A DNA stretch of 64,000 bases from Terriglobia bacterium. Its GTDB lineage: Bacteria > Acidobacteriota > Terriglobia > UBA7540. Numbering within the stretch: position 1 is the first letter of the stretch; each line of letters starts with the position of its first letter. Shown here in pieces: positions 1 to 9,700 of the stretch. Below the pieces are notes generated by a model. The model had not been told where the DNA came from. It saw only the letters and a list, made by a program, of their open reading frames with translations, and searched no databases. The translations under genes and the position numbers were made by a program. Where the stretch lies: assembly GCA_020072655.1 (NCBI GenBank), contig JAIQGH010000005.1, positions 58,293-122,292 of the forward strand. The letters run 5' to 3'.

Positions 1-53
1 AAGCACGCGGATGATACAATGTCGTACAATCCGCAAGAAGTTGGGAGGGCTCA

Positions 54-236
54 ATGGCGAAGGTGCTGCGCTGCAAGGATCTGGGGATGGGCTGCACGAA
101 GGAGCTTCGCGCCGAAACGGAAGAGGAACTCCTCAAGCTCGCCGCCGAGCACGCCGAGAAAGACCACGGCATCCAGGCCTCCAGCATTCCCCCTTCCATC
201 CTGGCCATGGTGAAAGCTGCCATTCGAGACGAGTAG
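54..236 (+). CDS. DUF1059 domain small protein
   Basis: This 60-residue protein spans essentially one DUF1059 domain, with the family pattern of a Cys near the N-terminus (CKDLGMGC), a middle helix with ELLKLAAEHAEKDHG and a C-terminal helix ending in VKAAIRDE. The start at 54 is preceded by a good Shine-Dalgarno (GGGAGG, five bases upstream). The molecular role of DUF1059 is not known; members are small soluble proteins common in soil bacteria and archaea. It stands alone ahead of the cytochrome-rhodanese gene with about 200 bases between them, so co-transcription is possible but unproven. Confidence 0.88.
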   Translation: MAKVLRCKDLGMGCTKELRAETEEELLKLAAEHAEKDHGIQASSIPPSILAMVKAAIRDE

Positions 237-434
237 AGGCGATCTTATATCGCCATGAGCAGGTAGCGCGACGAGTGACGCATACGTGCCGTTGCGTGGC
301 ATGTGTGCGGCTTCCGGTTGCAGAATGCCCGCGTTGGTCGCACACCCCTACACGTCGGGGTATGCGCCACCCGCGGAACGTGGATAATGGAAATTCCGGG
401 TAATTCGGAAGATGAGCCCAGATTAGGGGGAACC

Positions 435-1553
435 ATGAGCGAACCCCGCTTTCCAGACCGCAACCTGGCAATGGCGAGCGTCGTGGCCGGGAGCGTGCTC
501 TCGCTTGCCCTGCTTGCCCAAGAGGCGGTGCCGACCAAGGACGGCGACGCCCATCTCGAACACGGCAGACAACTGTATGCGATGCACTGCCAGCGTTGCC
601 ACGGCTCCAACGGCGACGATTTCACTTGTTCTGGAGATATGACACCCCTGGCCGGCCTGGGCCGGCGGCCGCGGGTGGACCTGGTAGGGCAGGTTATGTC
701 GCCGTCCTATTTCCTCAGGGGCGTGGCCTATCAAGGAGCGGACGCGCGCGATCTCACTGGCTTTCTTCTCAGCCTCAAGGGCGAGAAGGAAATCGATGAC
801 CCGGGCCTCCTGTGTCTACCTAGGTTGCTCAGCAAAAGGTGGGGCCTCCTGGATTACTACCGCGTCATCGATCTCCGGGGCGGGGCGGCCTACGCTAAGG
901 GACACATTCCGAACGCCACGCGCTGGCCCGGCCTCGAGGAAGGCGGCGAGTGCCGAGCTTGCGCAGCCGACGTCGTGGCACAGAAGCTCGGTTTGCTCGC
1001 GGTCCGGCCCGAAATGACCGTCGTTATCTACGACGATACCCTGACGCCGGCATCCGCCTTGTTATGGTGGGATCTCGTTCGCGCCGGACAGAAGAATGTC
1101 GCCATCTTGGACGGAGGATTCCGGCGGTGGGTTGAAGAGGAGAACCAGGTCACAACTGTGGTTACGCCCTTGACACCCGTTACGTACACTTCCCCGGGAG
1201 CGGCGGAAGTTGCGCCGGGCCCTGAGGGCCGGGACCATCCCGTACTCCGCCTCAGCGCAGGATTGCGCCAGCCATCCGCAGGCGTATTCGACTGGGAACG
1301 CACCCTCAGCGACGGGCGCCTGCGAACCGCCGGCGAGATTCGGGAGTATCTCAATCGCAGCGACGTCAGATTCCCCGGCGCGTACCGCCTGGAGGGAAGC
1401 GACGCCGAGGCCGCCTATCTGGTCTACGTGCTCCGCCTCCTCGGCTTCCACCGAGCCCACTACGATCCCATCGGCAAGTTGCTAGCCGTTGATAGTTCCA
1501 ACCTGCCCGCGTCAGAGTCTCGAACCCACCTCACAGCACCACTACAACCCTGA
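435..1553 (+). CDS. Secreted cytochrome c / rhodanese-like fusion
   Basis: A 372-residue exported protein. The N-terminus has a charged start followed by a hydrophobic stretch (about residues 11-28), read as a signal peptide or anchor. Residues 37-115 form a class I cytochrome c-like domain with a single heme attachment motif CQRCH at 52-56. Residues 141-240 resemble a rhodanese domain (DLRGGAAYAKGHIPNA; AILDGGFRRW), and a second rhodanese-like segment covers about 285-345. In the second segment the position of the sulfur-carrying Cys is Arg (GAYRLEGSDA, Arg318), so classical sulfurtransferase chemistry is not expected. The start was set at 435 because AGGGGG lies just upstream; the frame stays open further upstream without a ribosome site. 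A periplasmic redox or sulfur-binding role is inferred. Confidence 0.72.
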   Translation: MSEPRFPDRNLAMASVVAGSVLSLALLAQEAVPTKDGDAHLEHGRQLYAMHCQRCHGSNGDDFTCSGDMTPLAGLGRRPRVDLVGQVMSPSYFLRGVAYQGADARDLTGFLLSLKGEKEIDDPGLLCLPRLLSKRWGLLDYYRVIDLRGGAAYAKGHIPNATRWPGLEEGGECRACAADVVAQKLGLLAVRPEMTVVIYDDTLTPASALLWWDLVRAGQKNVAILDGGFRRWVEEENQVTTVVTPLTPVTYTSPGAAEVAPGPEGRDHPVLRLSAGLRQPSAGVFDWERTLSDGRLRTAGEIREYLNRSDVRFPGAYRLEGSDAEAAYLVYVLRLLGFHRAHYDPIGKLLAVDSSNLPASESRTHLTAPLQP

Positions 1554-1999
1554 GACTGGAATTCCCCGCTAAAGCCCGACGCTACAAAACCAAAATGCGT
1601 CGCTACCCCCGACTCGGCGTGTTTGACTCACTTTAACCCAACCGTTATAGTAATCCGACTTCAATACACATTCGGGCGCATTGAGGAGGGAGCGGATTTG
1701 GAAAAGGAAATCCCCCATAACATAGCCTCGGGGCGCGCCGGTAGGTGCTGGTGGTGATGAATCGCAGCAGGTAGCGCAGAGTGTCGTTTCGCAGAGACCC
1801 TGCGGCTCTTAGTCAGATCCGCGTGCTCTAGTCGCAGGGAACCAGTTTGGCTCGCCAAGTAGCGGCGTAAAGCCGCCCCGAGTTCCTAACCGTGGCTCTG
1901 GACAGCCGCGAGAGTTGCGGTAGAATACCGCCGCCCAATCGCCTTCCTAAGGCTCGCCCTCGATCAAGTGCATTGGGGCGGTGAACGCAGGACCTCGAG
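1554..1999. other. Intergenic stretch without a supported gene
   Basis: About 450 bases. It holds a fragment of the dispersed palindrome family at 1571-1585 (AAAGCCCGACGCTAC), an AT-richer patch around 1640-1670, and the short palindrome GCGGCGTAAAGCCGC at 1862-1876. Short open frames on both strands show no recognisable domain. Confidence 0.5.
1862..1876. repeat. REP-like palindrome
   Basis: Perfect short inverted repeat GCGGCGTAAAGCCGC. A related copy in the opposite orientation lies at 6702-6716 (GGCGGCTTTACGCCG), also intergenic. Confidence 0.55.
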
Positions 2000-4900
2000 G
2001 TGGCGTCGGTGGAACCTTCCCGTCTGAAGCAGTGGCTGACGCGCCTCGCCCCCGTATATCCGGGCGAGGGACCGGTGGTGGGGCTTTGCCTCGCGGTCAA
2101 CCTGCTGATGGTCGCGGGGATTATGTTCGGCCGCAACGCGCGCGACTCCCTCTTCCTCTCCAGCTTCGGCGTCCAATACCTGCCCTACATGTATTTCGCC
2201 AACGCCGTCGTGCTGGTGGTCGCCTCGCTGTTCTACACGGCGCTCGTGGACCGCATCGACCGGGGGAAATTTCTGGCCGGCATCTCGCTGATCTTCGTGG
2301 TGTCGTTAATTGTCAGCCGCGTCATTCTGGCGGGCCAGCCGCGCTGGTTTTATCCCGTCCTCTACATTATCGCCCAGGCCGTATGGAATTTTTCTCTCCT
2401 GCAGTTCTGGACGTTCCTGGGAGACTTGTTCGACACGCGCCAGGCAAAGCGACTTTTCCCGCTCATTGCCGTCGGCAGCCTGTTGGGAATGATCGGGGTC
2501 GGCGTGACGTCCGCGCCCGTGGTGAAGGCCCTCGGGACGGAGAACATTCTGCTGGTCTGGGCGGGCCTGATCGCGGCCTCGCTGATTCTGGGGGGAATCG
2601 TCTACACGCGCTACCCCCCGGAGAAATCCCTGCCCGCCAAGGACAAGGCCTCGCTGCCGCCGCCGCGCCAGCTTTCGGAATGGGACAAGTTCAAAGATGG
2701 CGCCGCGCACGTCCGCCGCGAGCCGCTGCTGCGCAACATGGCGCTCATCACCTTCCTGCTTTGGACGGTTTTCACGGTCGTCGATTTCAACTTCAACAAA
2801 GTCATGAAGGACACCTATCCCAACAAGGACGTGCTCACCGCGTTCCTGGGCGGCTTCCGCGGCATCGCCGGCTTCCTCTGCCTGATCATCCAACTCTTCC
2901 TGACCTCGACGCTGATTTCCCGCCTGGGAGTCGGCACGACGATTGCCTTTCATCCTTTCTACCTTTCGCTATCGACGCTCTGGATGAGTTTGAGCTTCGG
3001 CTATACCTCCGTGTATGCCGCCAAGCTCGGCGACCACGTCCTGCTCTATACATTCCAGGATTCATCCTTCCAGCTTCTTTACAGCCCGGTGCCGCTCGAT
3101 CGGCGGGCGCGCATTCGCGGCTTCATCGACGGCTACATCAAGCCCCTCTCGATGGCCGCTGCCGGCGTGCTGCTCCTGCTGGGGATGCGTTATCTCCAAC
3201 TGCGCCAGATTGCCATGATCGGTTTTGTGCTGGCCTTCGCGTGGTTGCTCGTCGCGGTGACGACCCGGAACGGTTACATCCGCGCCTTGCTCGCCAATCT
3301 TCAGGCCGACAGCCCCGCGCTCCGCCAAGCCGCGGCGAATGCCTTGCGCAAGATGGAAGATCCCGCCAGCCTGGCCATCATTGCCGACACCCTGCGCACC
3401 TCGAGCCCCGAGCGCGTGGTGGTGGCCATCCAATTCCTGGAACATTTCCCGGGCGAGCAGGCTGACGATTCCCTGGTCGCGCTGCTCGATCATGCTGATG
3501 GCCGAGTGCGCGCCACAGCCGTGAGCGCTTTGGGGCGCCGCGGTGGAGCGAGATTCGTTGACCGGCTGACGCCTCTCATCGCCGATCCCGACCCGCGCGT
3601 TCGAGCCAACGTCGTCGAAGCGCTCGCCGCGACCGAAGACCCGGCGTTGGTCGAGAAGCTGCAACCCCTGCTCAAAGATCCTTCCCTGCGGGCGCGCATC
3701 AATACTGTCCTCACCATCGCCGCGATCCAGGGCGTCTCGACGGCGCTGGAATCGCTGCCGCTCATCCGCGAGCTGGCCCACGGAGACGAGAAGGCGCGCT
3801 CCACCGCCACGTTCGCTCTCGGCCGGTTGCCGCTCGAAGATTCCATGGATCTGCTTGTCGAGCTGCTGAACGACCCGGACCTGCGCATTCGCTGCGAGGC
3901 CGCGCAGGCCCTCGGGCGGATTGGCACGGCGCGCGTCATCCCGCCGCTCATCGAAGCATTGGCGGGCCCGGCGGAATTGCGCCACGATGTGCGGCGCAGT
4001 CTCGCCGGCATCCTGAAAAAGTCGGGCGCGCCGTGCATCCAGGCCGCGGCGGAGACGGCGCTCCACACCGAGCGCGTGGAAATCCGCAGCGAGCTCGCCG
4101 ACGTCCTGGGGCGCTTGAAAGAACCGCTGGTGATCGACCCTCTGGTCAAATTGCTGAAGGACCCCGAGTGGCGAGTCCGCTGGAAGGTGCTCAAGTCATT
4201 CGAGAAGGTGGCGCGTGATCTGAAGCTTCCCGAGACCGCGCGCACGGCGCTGTTCGATTACGCTCACTCGGAGCTCGGCGCCTTCCGCCACAGTGTGCTC
4301 TGCTCGCACGCGCTGGTGCCCAAGCCCACCACCGACGCCGGGCGCCTGCTCTCCCTGGCCTTGGAGGAAGATCGCCTCAACATTCAGGAACGCGTCTTCC
4401 ACATGCTGGGGATTCTCTGCGGGCGCGACCGCATGTTGGCGATCTTCCAGAAGCTGCAGTCGCCGGAGTCGCGCGTGCGCGCCGATGCGCTGGAGGCGCT
4501 GGAAACACTCGCGCCCAAAGCGGTCGCGCGGGAGGTGCTGGGACTCCTCGAGCCCGTGCCGACGAAGTCCGCCGGGGCGGCAGCCGCTCCGGCTCAGCCG
4601 CTGCTCCAATCCCTCGCCACGCACTCGAAGCCGTGGATGCGCGCCTGCCTCGCCTACTATCTGGGGGACCATCCGCAGGGCGACGGCGAGGGTTTCCTGA
4701 AGGCGCTGCTCACCGACCGCGCGCCGCTGGTCCGCGAAACCGCGCTTTACGCCGGCTGGAAAGGACTGCACGATGCCTGGCGAGCAGAGCTTGAGGCCGC
4801 GGCCGGATCTTCCGACATCTCTTTTGCCGCGGCCGCGCGCAAGATTCGCGCCCGAGCCCCCAACGGAACCGCAGCATCTCCGCAGCCGACAGAAAGGGAG

Positions 4901-5377
4901 GAAGCCATGCTTCTCTCCATCGAAAAAGCCGTCTTCCTGAAATCCGCGCCACTGTTTGCGGCCATCGAGGGCGAAGAACTCGCCGCCCTGGCCGACATCG
5001 CGCTCGAACATGCCTTCCAGCCGGGCGAGATCATCTTCGAAGAAAACCAGACCCCACACCACCTCTATGTCATCGTGGAGGGCAAGGTCGAGATCTTCCG
5101 GCGGGTGGATTCGACTGAACGCGCGCTGGCTTATCTGGGAGAAAAGGAATGTTTCGGGGAGATGGCCATCCTCGACGACCAGCCGCGGTCGGCCTCCGTG
5201 CGCGCCGCGGAGCCAACCACCGTCCTCAAGATCGACCGCGAGAGCTTCCGCGAACTCATCCTCGAACGCCCGAACATCGCTTTCGCGATTTTCAGAATCC
5301 TGAGTGGCCGCCTCCGCCACCAGAATCTGGAGGCCGACCATCCGCCCGCGGTCTATAGCGGAGGGCAGTACGCCTGA
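2000..5377 (+). CDS. NTP/NDP translocase-like transporter fused to HEAT repeats and cNMP-binding domain
   Basis: This 1125-residue protein has three parts. Residues 20-430 contain about twelve hydrophobic segments with features of the ATP/ADP translocase (TLC/Npt) branch of the major facilitator fold (FGRNARDSLFLSSFG; FSLLQFWTFLGDLFD). Residues 430-960 are a run of HEAT-type helical repeats (units like DPDPRVRANVVEALA and DPDLRIRCEAAQALGRIG). Residues 975-1105 form a cyclic-nucleotide-binding domain with a good phosphate-binding cassette (FGEMAILDDQPRSASV). It starts at a GTG. The transporter part would sit in the inner membrane with the repeats and sensor in the cytoplasm. Nucleotide exchange is established for parasite and plastid relatives, but the substrate here is unknown. 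It converges on fur across a heptamer-repeat hairpin. Confidence 0.88.
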   Translation: MASVEPSRLKQWLTRLAPVYPGEGPVVGLCLAVNLLMVAGIMFGRNARDSLFLSSFGVQYLPYMYFANAVVLVVASLFYTALVDRIDRGKFLAGISLIFVVSLIVSRVILAGQPRWFYPVLYIIAQAVWNFSLLQFWTFLGDLFDTRQAKRLFPLIAVGSLLGMIGVGVTSAPVVKALGTENILLVWAGLIAASLILGGIVYTRYPPEKSLPAKDKASLPPPRQLSEWDKFKDGAAHVRREPLLRNMALITFLLWTVFTVVDFNFNKVMKDTYPNKDVLTAFLGGFRGIAGFLCLIIQLFLTSTLISRLGVGTTIAFHPFYLSLSTLWMSLSFGYTSVYAAKLGDHVLLYTFQDSSFQLLYSPVPLDRRARIRGFIDGYIKPLSMAAAGVLLLLGMRYLQLRQIAMIGFVLAFAWLLVAVTTRNGYIRALLANLQADSPALRQAAANALRKMEDPASLAIIADTLRTSSPERVVVAIQFLEHFPGEQADDSLVALLDHADGRVRATAVSALGRRGGARFVDRLTPLIADPDPRVRANVVEALAATEDPALVEKLQPLLKDPSLRARINTVLTIAAIQGVSTALESLPLIRELAHGDEKARSTATFALGRLPLEDSMDLLVELLNDPDLRIRCEAAQALGRIGTARVIPPLIEALAGPAELRHDVRRSLAGILKKSGAPCIQAAAETALHTERVEIRSELADVLGRLKEPLVIDPLVKLLKDPEWRVRWKVLKSFEKVARDLKLPETARTALFDYAHSELGAFRHSVLCSHALVPKPTTDAGRLLSLALEEDRLNIQERVFHMLGILCGRDRMLAIFQKLQSPESRVRADALEALETLAPKAVAREVLGLLEPVPTKSAGAAAAPAQPLLQSLATHSKPWMRACLAYYLGDHPQGDGEGFLKALLTDRAPLVRETALYAGWKGLHDAWRAELEAAAGSSDISFAAAARKIRARAPNGTAASPQPTEREEAMLLSIEKAVFLKSAPLFAAIEGEELAALADIALEHAFQPGEIIFEENQTPHHLYVIVEGKVEIFRRVDSTERALAYLGEKECFGEMAILDDQPRSASVRAAEPTTVLKIDRESFRELILERPNIAFAIFRILSGRLRHQNLEADHPPAVYSGGQYA

Positions 5378-5383
5378 ATTGTC

Positions 5384-5465
5384 GATTGAGGATTGAAGAT
5401 TGATGATTGAAAAAACACTGGCGGTGGGCGCCAGTCGGCAATCATCAATCGTCAATCATCAATTA
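5384..5465. repeat. Inverted pair of 7-bp tandem repeats between convergent genes
   Basis: The left arm (5384-5411) is four tandem copies of GATTGAN. The right arm (about 5439-5465) is the reverse-complement type TCAATCN. Between them lies a GC hairpin with stem CTGGCG/CGCCAG (5418-5434). The whole element can fold as one long stem and probably ends transcription from both convergent genes. The fur stop codon (5463-5465) lies inside the right arm. Confidence 0.8.
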
Positions 5466-5909
5466 TTCCTGGCACTTATCGCAGTATCCGCCCGCCTCGA
5501 CGCGCACCACGGAGATGCGGAACCGCCGCTCGCGCTCGATCTGCCCTTTCAGCTTCTCGAAGAGTGAGCTTTCGAATTCCTGGATGCGCCCGCACTTTAT
5601 GCAGGCCAGGTGGATGTGGTCGCGGGTGGTCCGCGCTTCGTAGTAATGGCGGGCGCTCTCGAGGTGCATGAGGTCGAGCTCGTCCACCAGGCGGTGCTTT
5701 TTCAGCAAGCCCAGCGTGCGATAGACTGTCACTTTGTTGAGCGTGGGATCCTGCTGGCGCGCCTTCTGCCAGAGATTCAGCACGTCCATGTGCTGGTCCG
5801 CGCTTTGGATGATTTCGACGAGCAGGCGCCGCTGGCGCGTCATGCGCACGCCGCGTGAGATGAGTTCCTGCTCAAGGGGACGCCGCGCAACCCGCGATTC
5901 AGTTGGCAT
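5463..5909 (-). CDS. Fur-family metal-dependent transcriptional regulator
   Basis: A 148-residue Fur superfamily repressor. The N-terminal half is a winged helix (RMTRQRRLLVEIIQS; LNKVTVYRTLGLL). The C-terminal half has the metal and dimerisation features: the HIHLACIKCG segment and a second CxxC near the C-terminus (CDKC), which together form the structural zinc site. Subfamily (Fur, Zur or PerR) cannot be fixed from sequence alone. No target operon is adjacent; the gene is convergent with the transporter fusion and its stop codon is supplied by the heptamer repeat. Confidence 0.93.
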   Translation of the reverse strand: MPTESRVARRPLEQELISRGVRMTRQRRLLVEIIQSADQHMDVLNLWQKARQQDPTLNKVTVYRTLGLLKKHRLVDELDLMHLESARHYYEARTTRDHIHLACIKCGRIQEFESSLFEKLKGQIERERRFRISVVRVEAGGYCDKCQE

Positions 5910-6016
5910 GGATTCGCCCAGCCTCGCAGAGTTCAGTTAAACCTTAACGAATAGTCTCTCCCCCGCCCGCCCCAGTGTCAATCGCTTTCCCGCGAAAAGC
6001 CCTGACCGCGGCTCGC

Positions 6017-6382
6017 TCAACGCAGGAGTGGAAGCCCTCGAATGCGGATGCTCGATTCGGTGACAGTGACCATGGCACCCGACTTCAAGTCATCACCGCA
6101 ACGTTCCAGGACTTTTGCCAGAAGGTTCGCCAGTTGCTCGGCTCGCAGCCCCTCGATGCGGATGCGAATCACCGACGGGCTCGCCGCGCCGGACAGGGCC
6201 AATTGGGCGTGAAAATCGGCGTCCAGCGTTACTACGATTTGGCGTCGCTCGCGAGCCCGTTCGAGGATGGTTCGATCGTCGGCGGCCGAGAGTCCGATGT
6301 CACCGGCGTGTTCGGCGTCGATGCCGGAATTGCCCAAGAACTGTACCGTGGAACGCGGGAGGCCCTGGTCGAGTAGCAGCAT
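6017..6382 (-). CDS. DUF5615 PIN-like protein, putative toxin
   Basis: A 121-residue protein with the DUF5615/PIN-like layout: an N-terminal acidic strand (MLLLDQGLP), a central IVVTLDADFHAQL segment with the second acidic site, and a C-terminal strand region. It is related to Mut7-C/PIN folds, so RNase activity is likely but unproven here. Its ATG overlaps the TGA of the DUF433 gene by one base (TGATG), which indicates translational coupling. DUF433-DUF5615 pairs are commonly annotated as toxin-antitoxin modules. Confidence 0.85.
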   Translation of the reverse strand: MLLLDQGLPRSTVQFLGNSGIDAEHAGDIGLSAADDRTILERARERRQIVVTLDADFHAQLALSGAASPSVIRIRIEGLRAEQLANLLAKVLERCGDDLKSGAMVTVTESSIRIRGLPLLR

Positions 6383-6615
6383 CAGCGTACTACTACCGGG
6401 GGCAGGTTTTTGTCGTCGAGGTAGGCGGCGGCGAAGGCGAGCGCTTGGCGAATGTCTTCATCCTCCAGCTCGGGGTACTCGCGCTTGAGCTCGGCTCGGT
6501 CGGGATAGGTCGCGAGTGCTTCGAGGACACGGCGAACGGTCAATCGCAGACCGCGAATGCATGGCTCGCCGTTCATCCGGCCCGGCTCGGTCGTAATCCG
6601 ATCAAACGCCGCCAC
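6382..6615 (-). CDS. DUF433 protein, putative antitoxin
   Basis: A 77-residue DUF433 protein with the family motif of Arg/Ile-rich strand and helix (DRITTEPGRMNGEPCIRGLRLTV cut here to its core GEPCIRGLRLTV) and an ELKREYPELEDEDIRQAL helix typical of the winged-helix-like antitoxin. It is the first gene of the pair and overlaps the DUF5615 gene by one base. The likely job is to bind and restrain the PIN-like partner and possibly repress the pair. Confidence 0.85.
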   Translation of the reverse strand: MAAFDRITTEPGRMNGEPCIRGLRLTVRRVLEALATYPDRAELKREYPELEDEDIRQALAFAAAYLDDKNLPPVVVR

Positions 6616-6701
6616 CGTGTCCTCCCACTCGAGATTCTACTGCGAGTCCTGCCACAAAGCCATTAGATGCTTGGGCCGGAAGCAGGTCAATTCGAAATGG
6701 A

Positions 6702-6716
6702 GGCGGCTTTACGCCG
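6702..6716. repeat. REP-like palindrome
   Basis: GGCGGCTTTACGCCG, the reverse-orientation relative of the palindrome at 1862-1876. It lies between the DUF433 gene and the end of the TonB receptor gene. Confidence 0.5.
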
Positions 6717-6768
6717 TCCCGATAGACTTCAGCGGGACGAGGTAAACTCGCCGCTACAACTTGCGCCG

Positions 6769-9700
6769 CTAGTAGATGAGCTTCAGAGAGAACTGGGTCT
6801 GGCGGGAGGTGCCGGCGGTCTTGTTGATGATGCCAAAGCCGCTTCCCCGGACGACGTTCATGGGAAGACCGAAGTTGACGACGTTGAAGACGTTGAAGAA
6901 CTCGGCGCGGAATTGCAGCGTAACGGCTTCGGTCGAGCCCCGGCGGCCGAAGTTGGTGTCCTTAATCAGCGAAAAATCGGCATTATGGAATCCCGGCCCG
7001 CGGAAGGTGTTTCGGCCCAGAGTTCCCAGACGCCCCTGATTCGGCCCGGTGCCTCCGGGAACCCCAATGGGAATCCGGAAGAAGTCGGCGTTGGCGCTGC
7101 CGCGGCCGAAGTAGTCCTCGCGCACCGGGCGGCTGGTGGAAAAAGCCGGGCGGCCGATCTGGTCGGGGCGATCCGCCCCGCCCGCCCCCAGGCCGGTCTG
7201 CTGGATGCCGGAAAGCACCATGAAGGGTGGGCCGCTGGTGAGCGTGGTGATATTCAGAATTTGCCAGCCGGAGGTGAGCTTCTTCCCCAGCGGCCGCAGG
7301 AAGCTGACGCGATCTAGCGGCAGGGACTGAATCAAGCTGAGAGCAAAGACGTGCCTCGTATCGAAGGTCGAGGGGCCTTTTTCCGCCGCCGGATTGCGCG
7401 GATCCTGCGGGGTGGTTTGCAGGACCGGTCCGGACACGGCGAAGAGGCCGCCTAGCACCGCGCTGGTATCATCCAGCGATTTGCTGAAGGTGTAGCTGGC
7501 CTGCAGTCCCAGGCCCGCGCGGGTCGAAGTTTTCTCGAGCCCCGTCTGCAGCGCATGGTAGGTGGAATGCGACCGCGTGGTCATAAGAACGGCGGCCGAA
7601 TACCCGCCGGTCACCGTCCCGCTCGCATCGACTTTCAAAAAGGGGGCAAAGGAAGGATCGGCGCCCAGGTAACCGTTGATCGACTGCGTCGCCACCAAAT
7701 GGACCCCGGCGGTGGCAACGTAGGAAGCGCTGAGCTTCACATCCCCAAACGCGTGCTCAAAACCCGCGGTGTAGGTGCCGATATAGCCGTTGCGAAAATC
7801 CTGGGATATCCACCAGGGCGACAATGGCTGGACCTGGTGGCCGGGCGTGAGCGCCGCCAGGTCACTCTGAAACCGTTGGACGTCGAGCGGGGTATTCGGG
7901 GGCACGGCAGTCGTCGGGCCCTCCTCGTAGATGCGCTGACCAGCGACGGTGTAAATGGAAGGCAGTTGGACGTGAACGACGGAGTCCTCGAAAGGTATGG
8001 GCGCGCCCGGCAGGGCGGTCCTGGACAACCCGGCGACATAGGGGAATCCGCCGGTCAGGGAGTTGTCTTGCCAAAGATTGGTCAAGAGGGTGGTGATGGC
8101 GCCGCCCGCGTGCCAAACGGTATGGTCCGTAACCCGCCACTCGAGCGCCAGTCGTGGCCCCCAGCCTCGCCAATCTTTGCCGTAGGCGGGCTGGGGATTG
8201 ACCAAGTATTCCAGGGTGGCGCCGGGCTCCCACGGATAAACCGGCCTGCCGTCCGCCCCCACGATGCGAAAACCCTGCGTGCGGTGGGTGGCTTCGTGAA
8301 TGCGCGAGTTGACCTCATAGCGCAACCCGTAAGCAAGGCTCAGCCGCGGCGTCACTTTCCACGAATCCTGGAGGTAGAAGTTGTAGGCTTCGCGGCGTAC
8401 CCCGCTGTCCCCAATGCGCTCTCCCTGAGCAAAATACGGCGGCGCCTCGGAAATCCCATAGGCGAACGGAGTCCCCGTCAGGAAAGCGCTGAGCGTGTCG
8501 GGCAAGGGATCGCCGGCGCGGATGTCGTGCCGCCCGCTCGCGGAGGGTATGTCCCCTGGCGCATAGGCTGTGCCCCCGCCAAAAGCGTAGGTCCCATTCG
8601 GGTTGCTGCCCCAAATCGTGGTATCACGGTTGAAGCGGCCTTCAAAACCCGCCTTCAAAGAATGAGACCCGCGAACGTAGGAGACGTTTTGCTTCACCTG
8701 CAGCAAGGTGCCGAAGGCGCCCATCAGCGTCCCGGCCGGGGCATTAAATGACTCGTACAGCCCGTCCGGAAACGTCAGGCCCGGCCGCGTGGTATTGATG
8801 GCTGCGAAGACCGGTGTGCTGCGGACGAATCCCACCGTCGTCTCCGCAACGAAGTTGGGGCTCACGGTGCGCGTGTACCGAAACCCTCCGTTGCGTTGGT
8901 GATCGAAGAAGCGCGTGGCGAAGCTCGGGTCCAGAGCGGTTTGGTTCGGATTGGTGAGCGGGCCATCCACCTGGTTGAGACTGAAGCGCGCGAACAGTTG
9001 CCCCTTGTCGGAAATCCGATGGTCAATCCGCACCGAGAACTGGTCGGTAACCGTGGAGACCTTTGACGAAGTCGCGAAGGTGCGCGCCCCAAACGGCCCC
9101 TGCGGATCATTGGGAAGCGGATAACGCGCCAGCACGGAACCAATCTGCTGGTTGACGGGCACATACAACGTGTCACCTGGGAACGCGCTTCGATCGAGGC
9201 CCTGGCGCTCTTCTAGGCTGGGGACCGAAAGGACTTGCGTCGTCCCGAGCACCTGCCGGAATCCCTGATACTGGCCGAAGAAGTAGGTGCGCTTGCGCCC
9301 GTTGTAAAGGCCGGGAAGAACCACCGGGCCGCCGATCGTGAAGCCAAACTCGTTGCGGACAAACGGCGGAATGCGCCCGGGGCTGGCGATGCTGGGCCGA
9401 TCGAAGAAGTTGCGCGCGTCCAGCACCGCATTGCGCAGAAACTCGAACACGGACCCGTGCGCCGTGTCGGTTCCCGAGCGGGTGATAACCTCGGTATAAC
9501 CCGCGGCTCCGTGGCCAATCTCCGCCGGCATGACGCCGGAACTGGAGCGAACCTCCTGAATCGCGTCCACATTGAAGTTGGAGAAAGTCGCCCCGCCCAG
9601 CTCAGGGTCGGTCGTGTCGATGCCGTCCATCGCGAAAACCGTGGTCGTGCCGCGCTGCCCGTTGATGGCGAATTGCTGCGTGAAGTTTGCCGCCCCATTG

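Noticed and set aside
1981..3465. Long plus-strand open frame overlapping the start of the transporter fusion
   Set aside because: Arg/Pro-rich translation without domains; it is a shadow of the GC-rich coding frame at 2000-5377.
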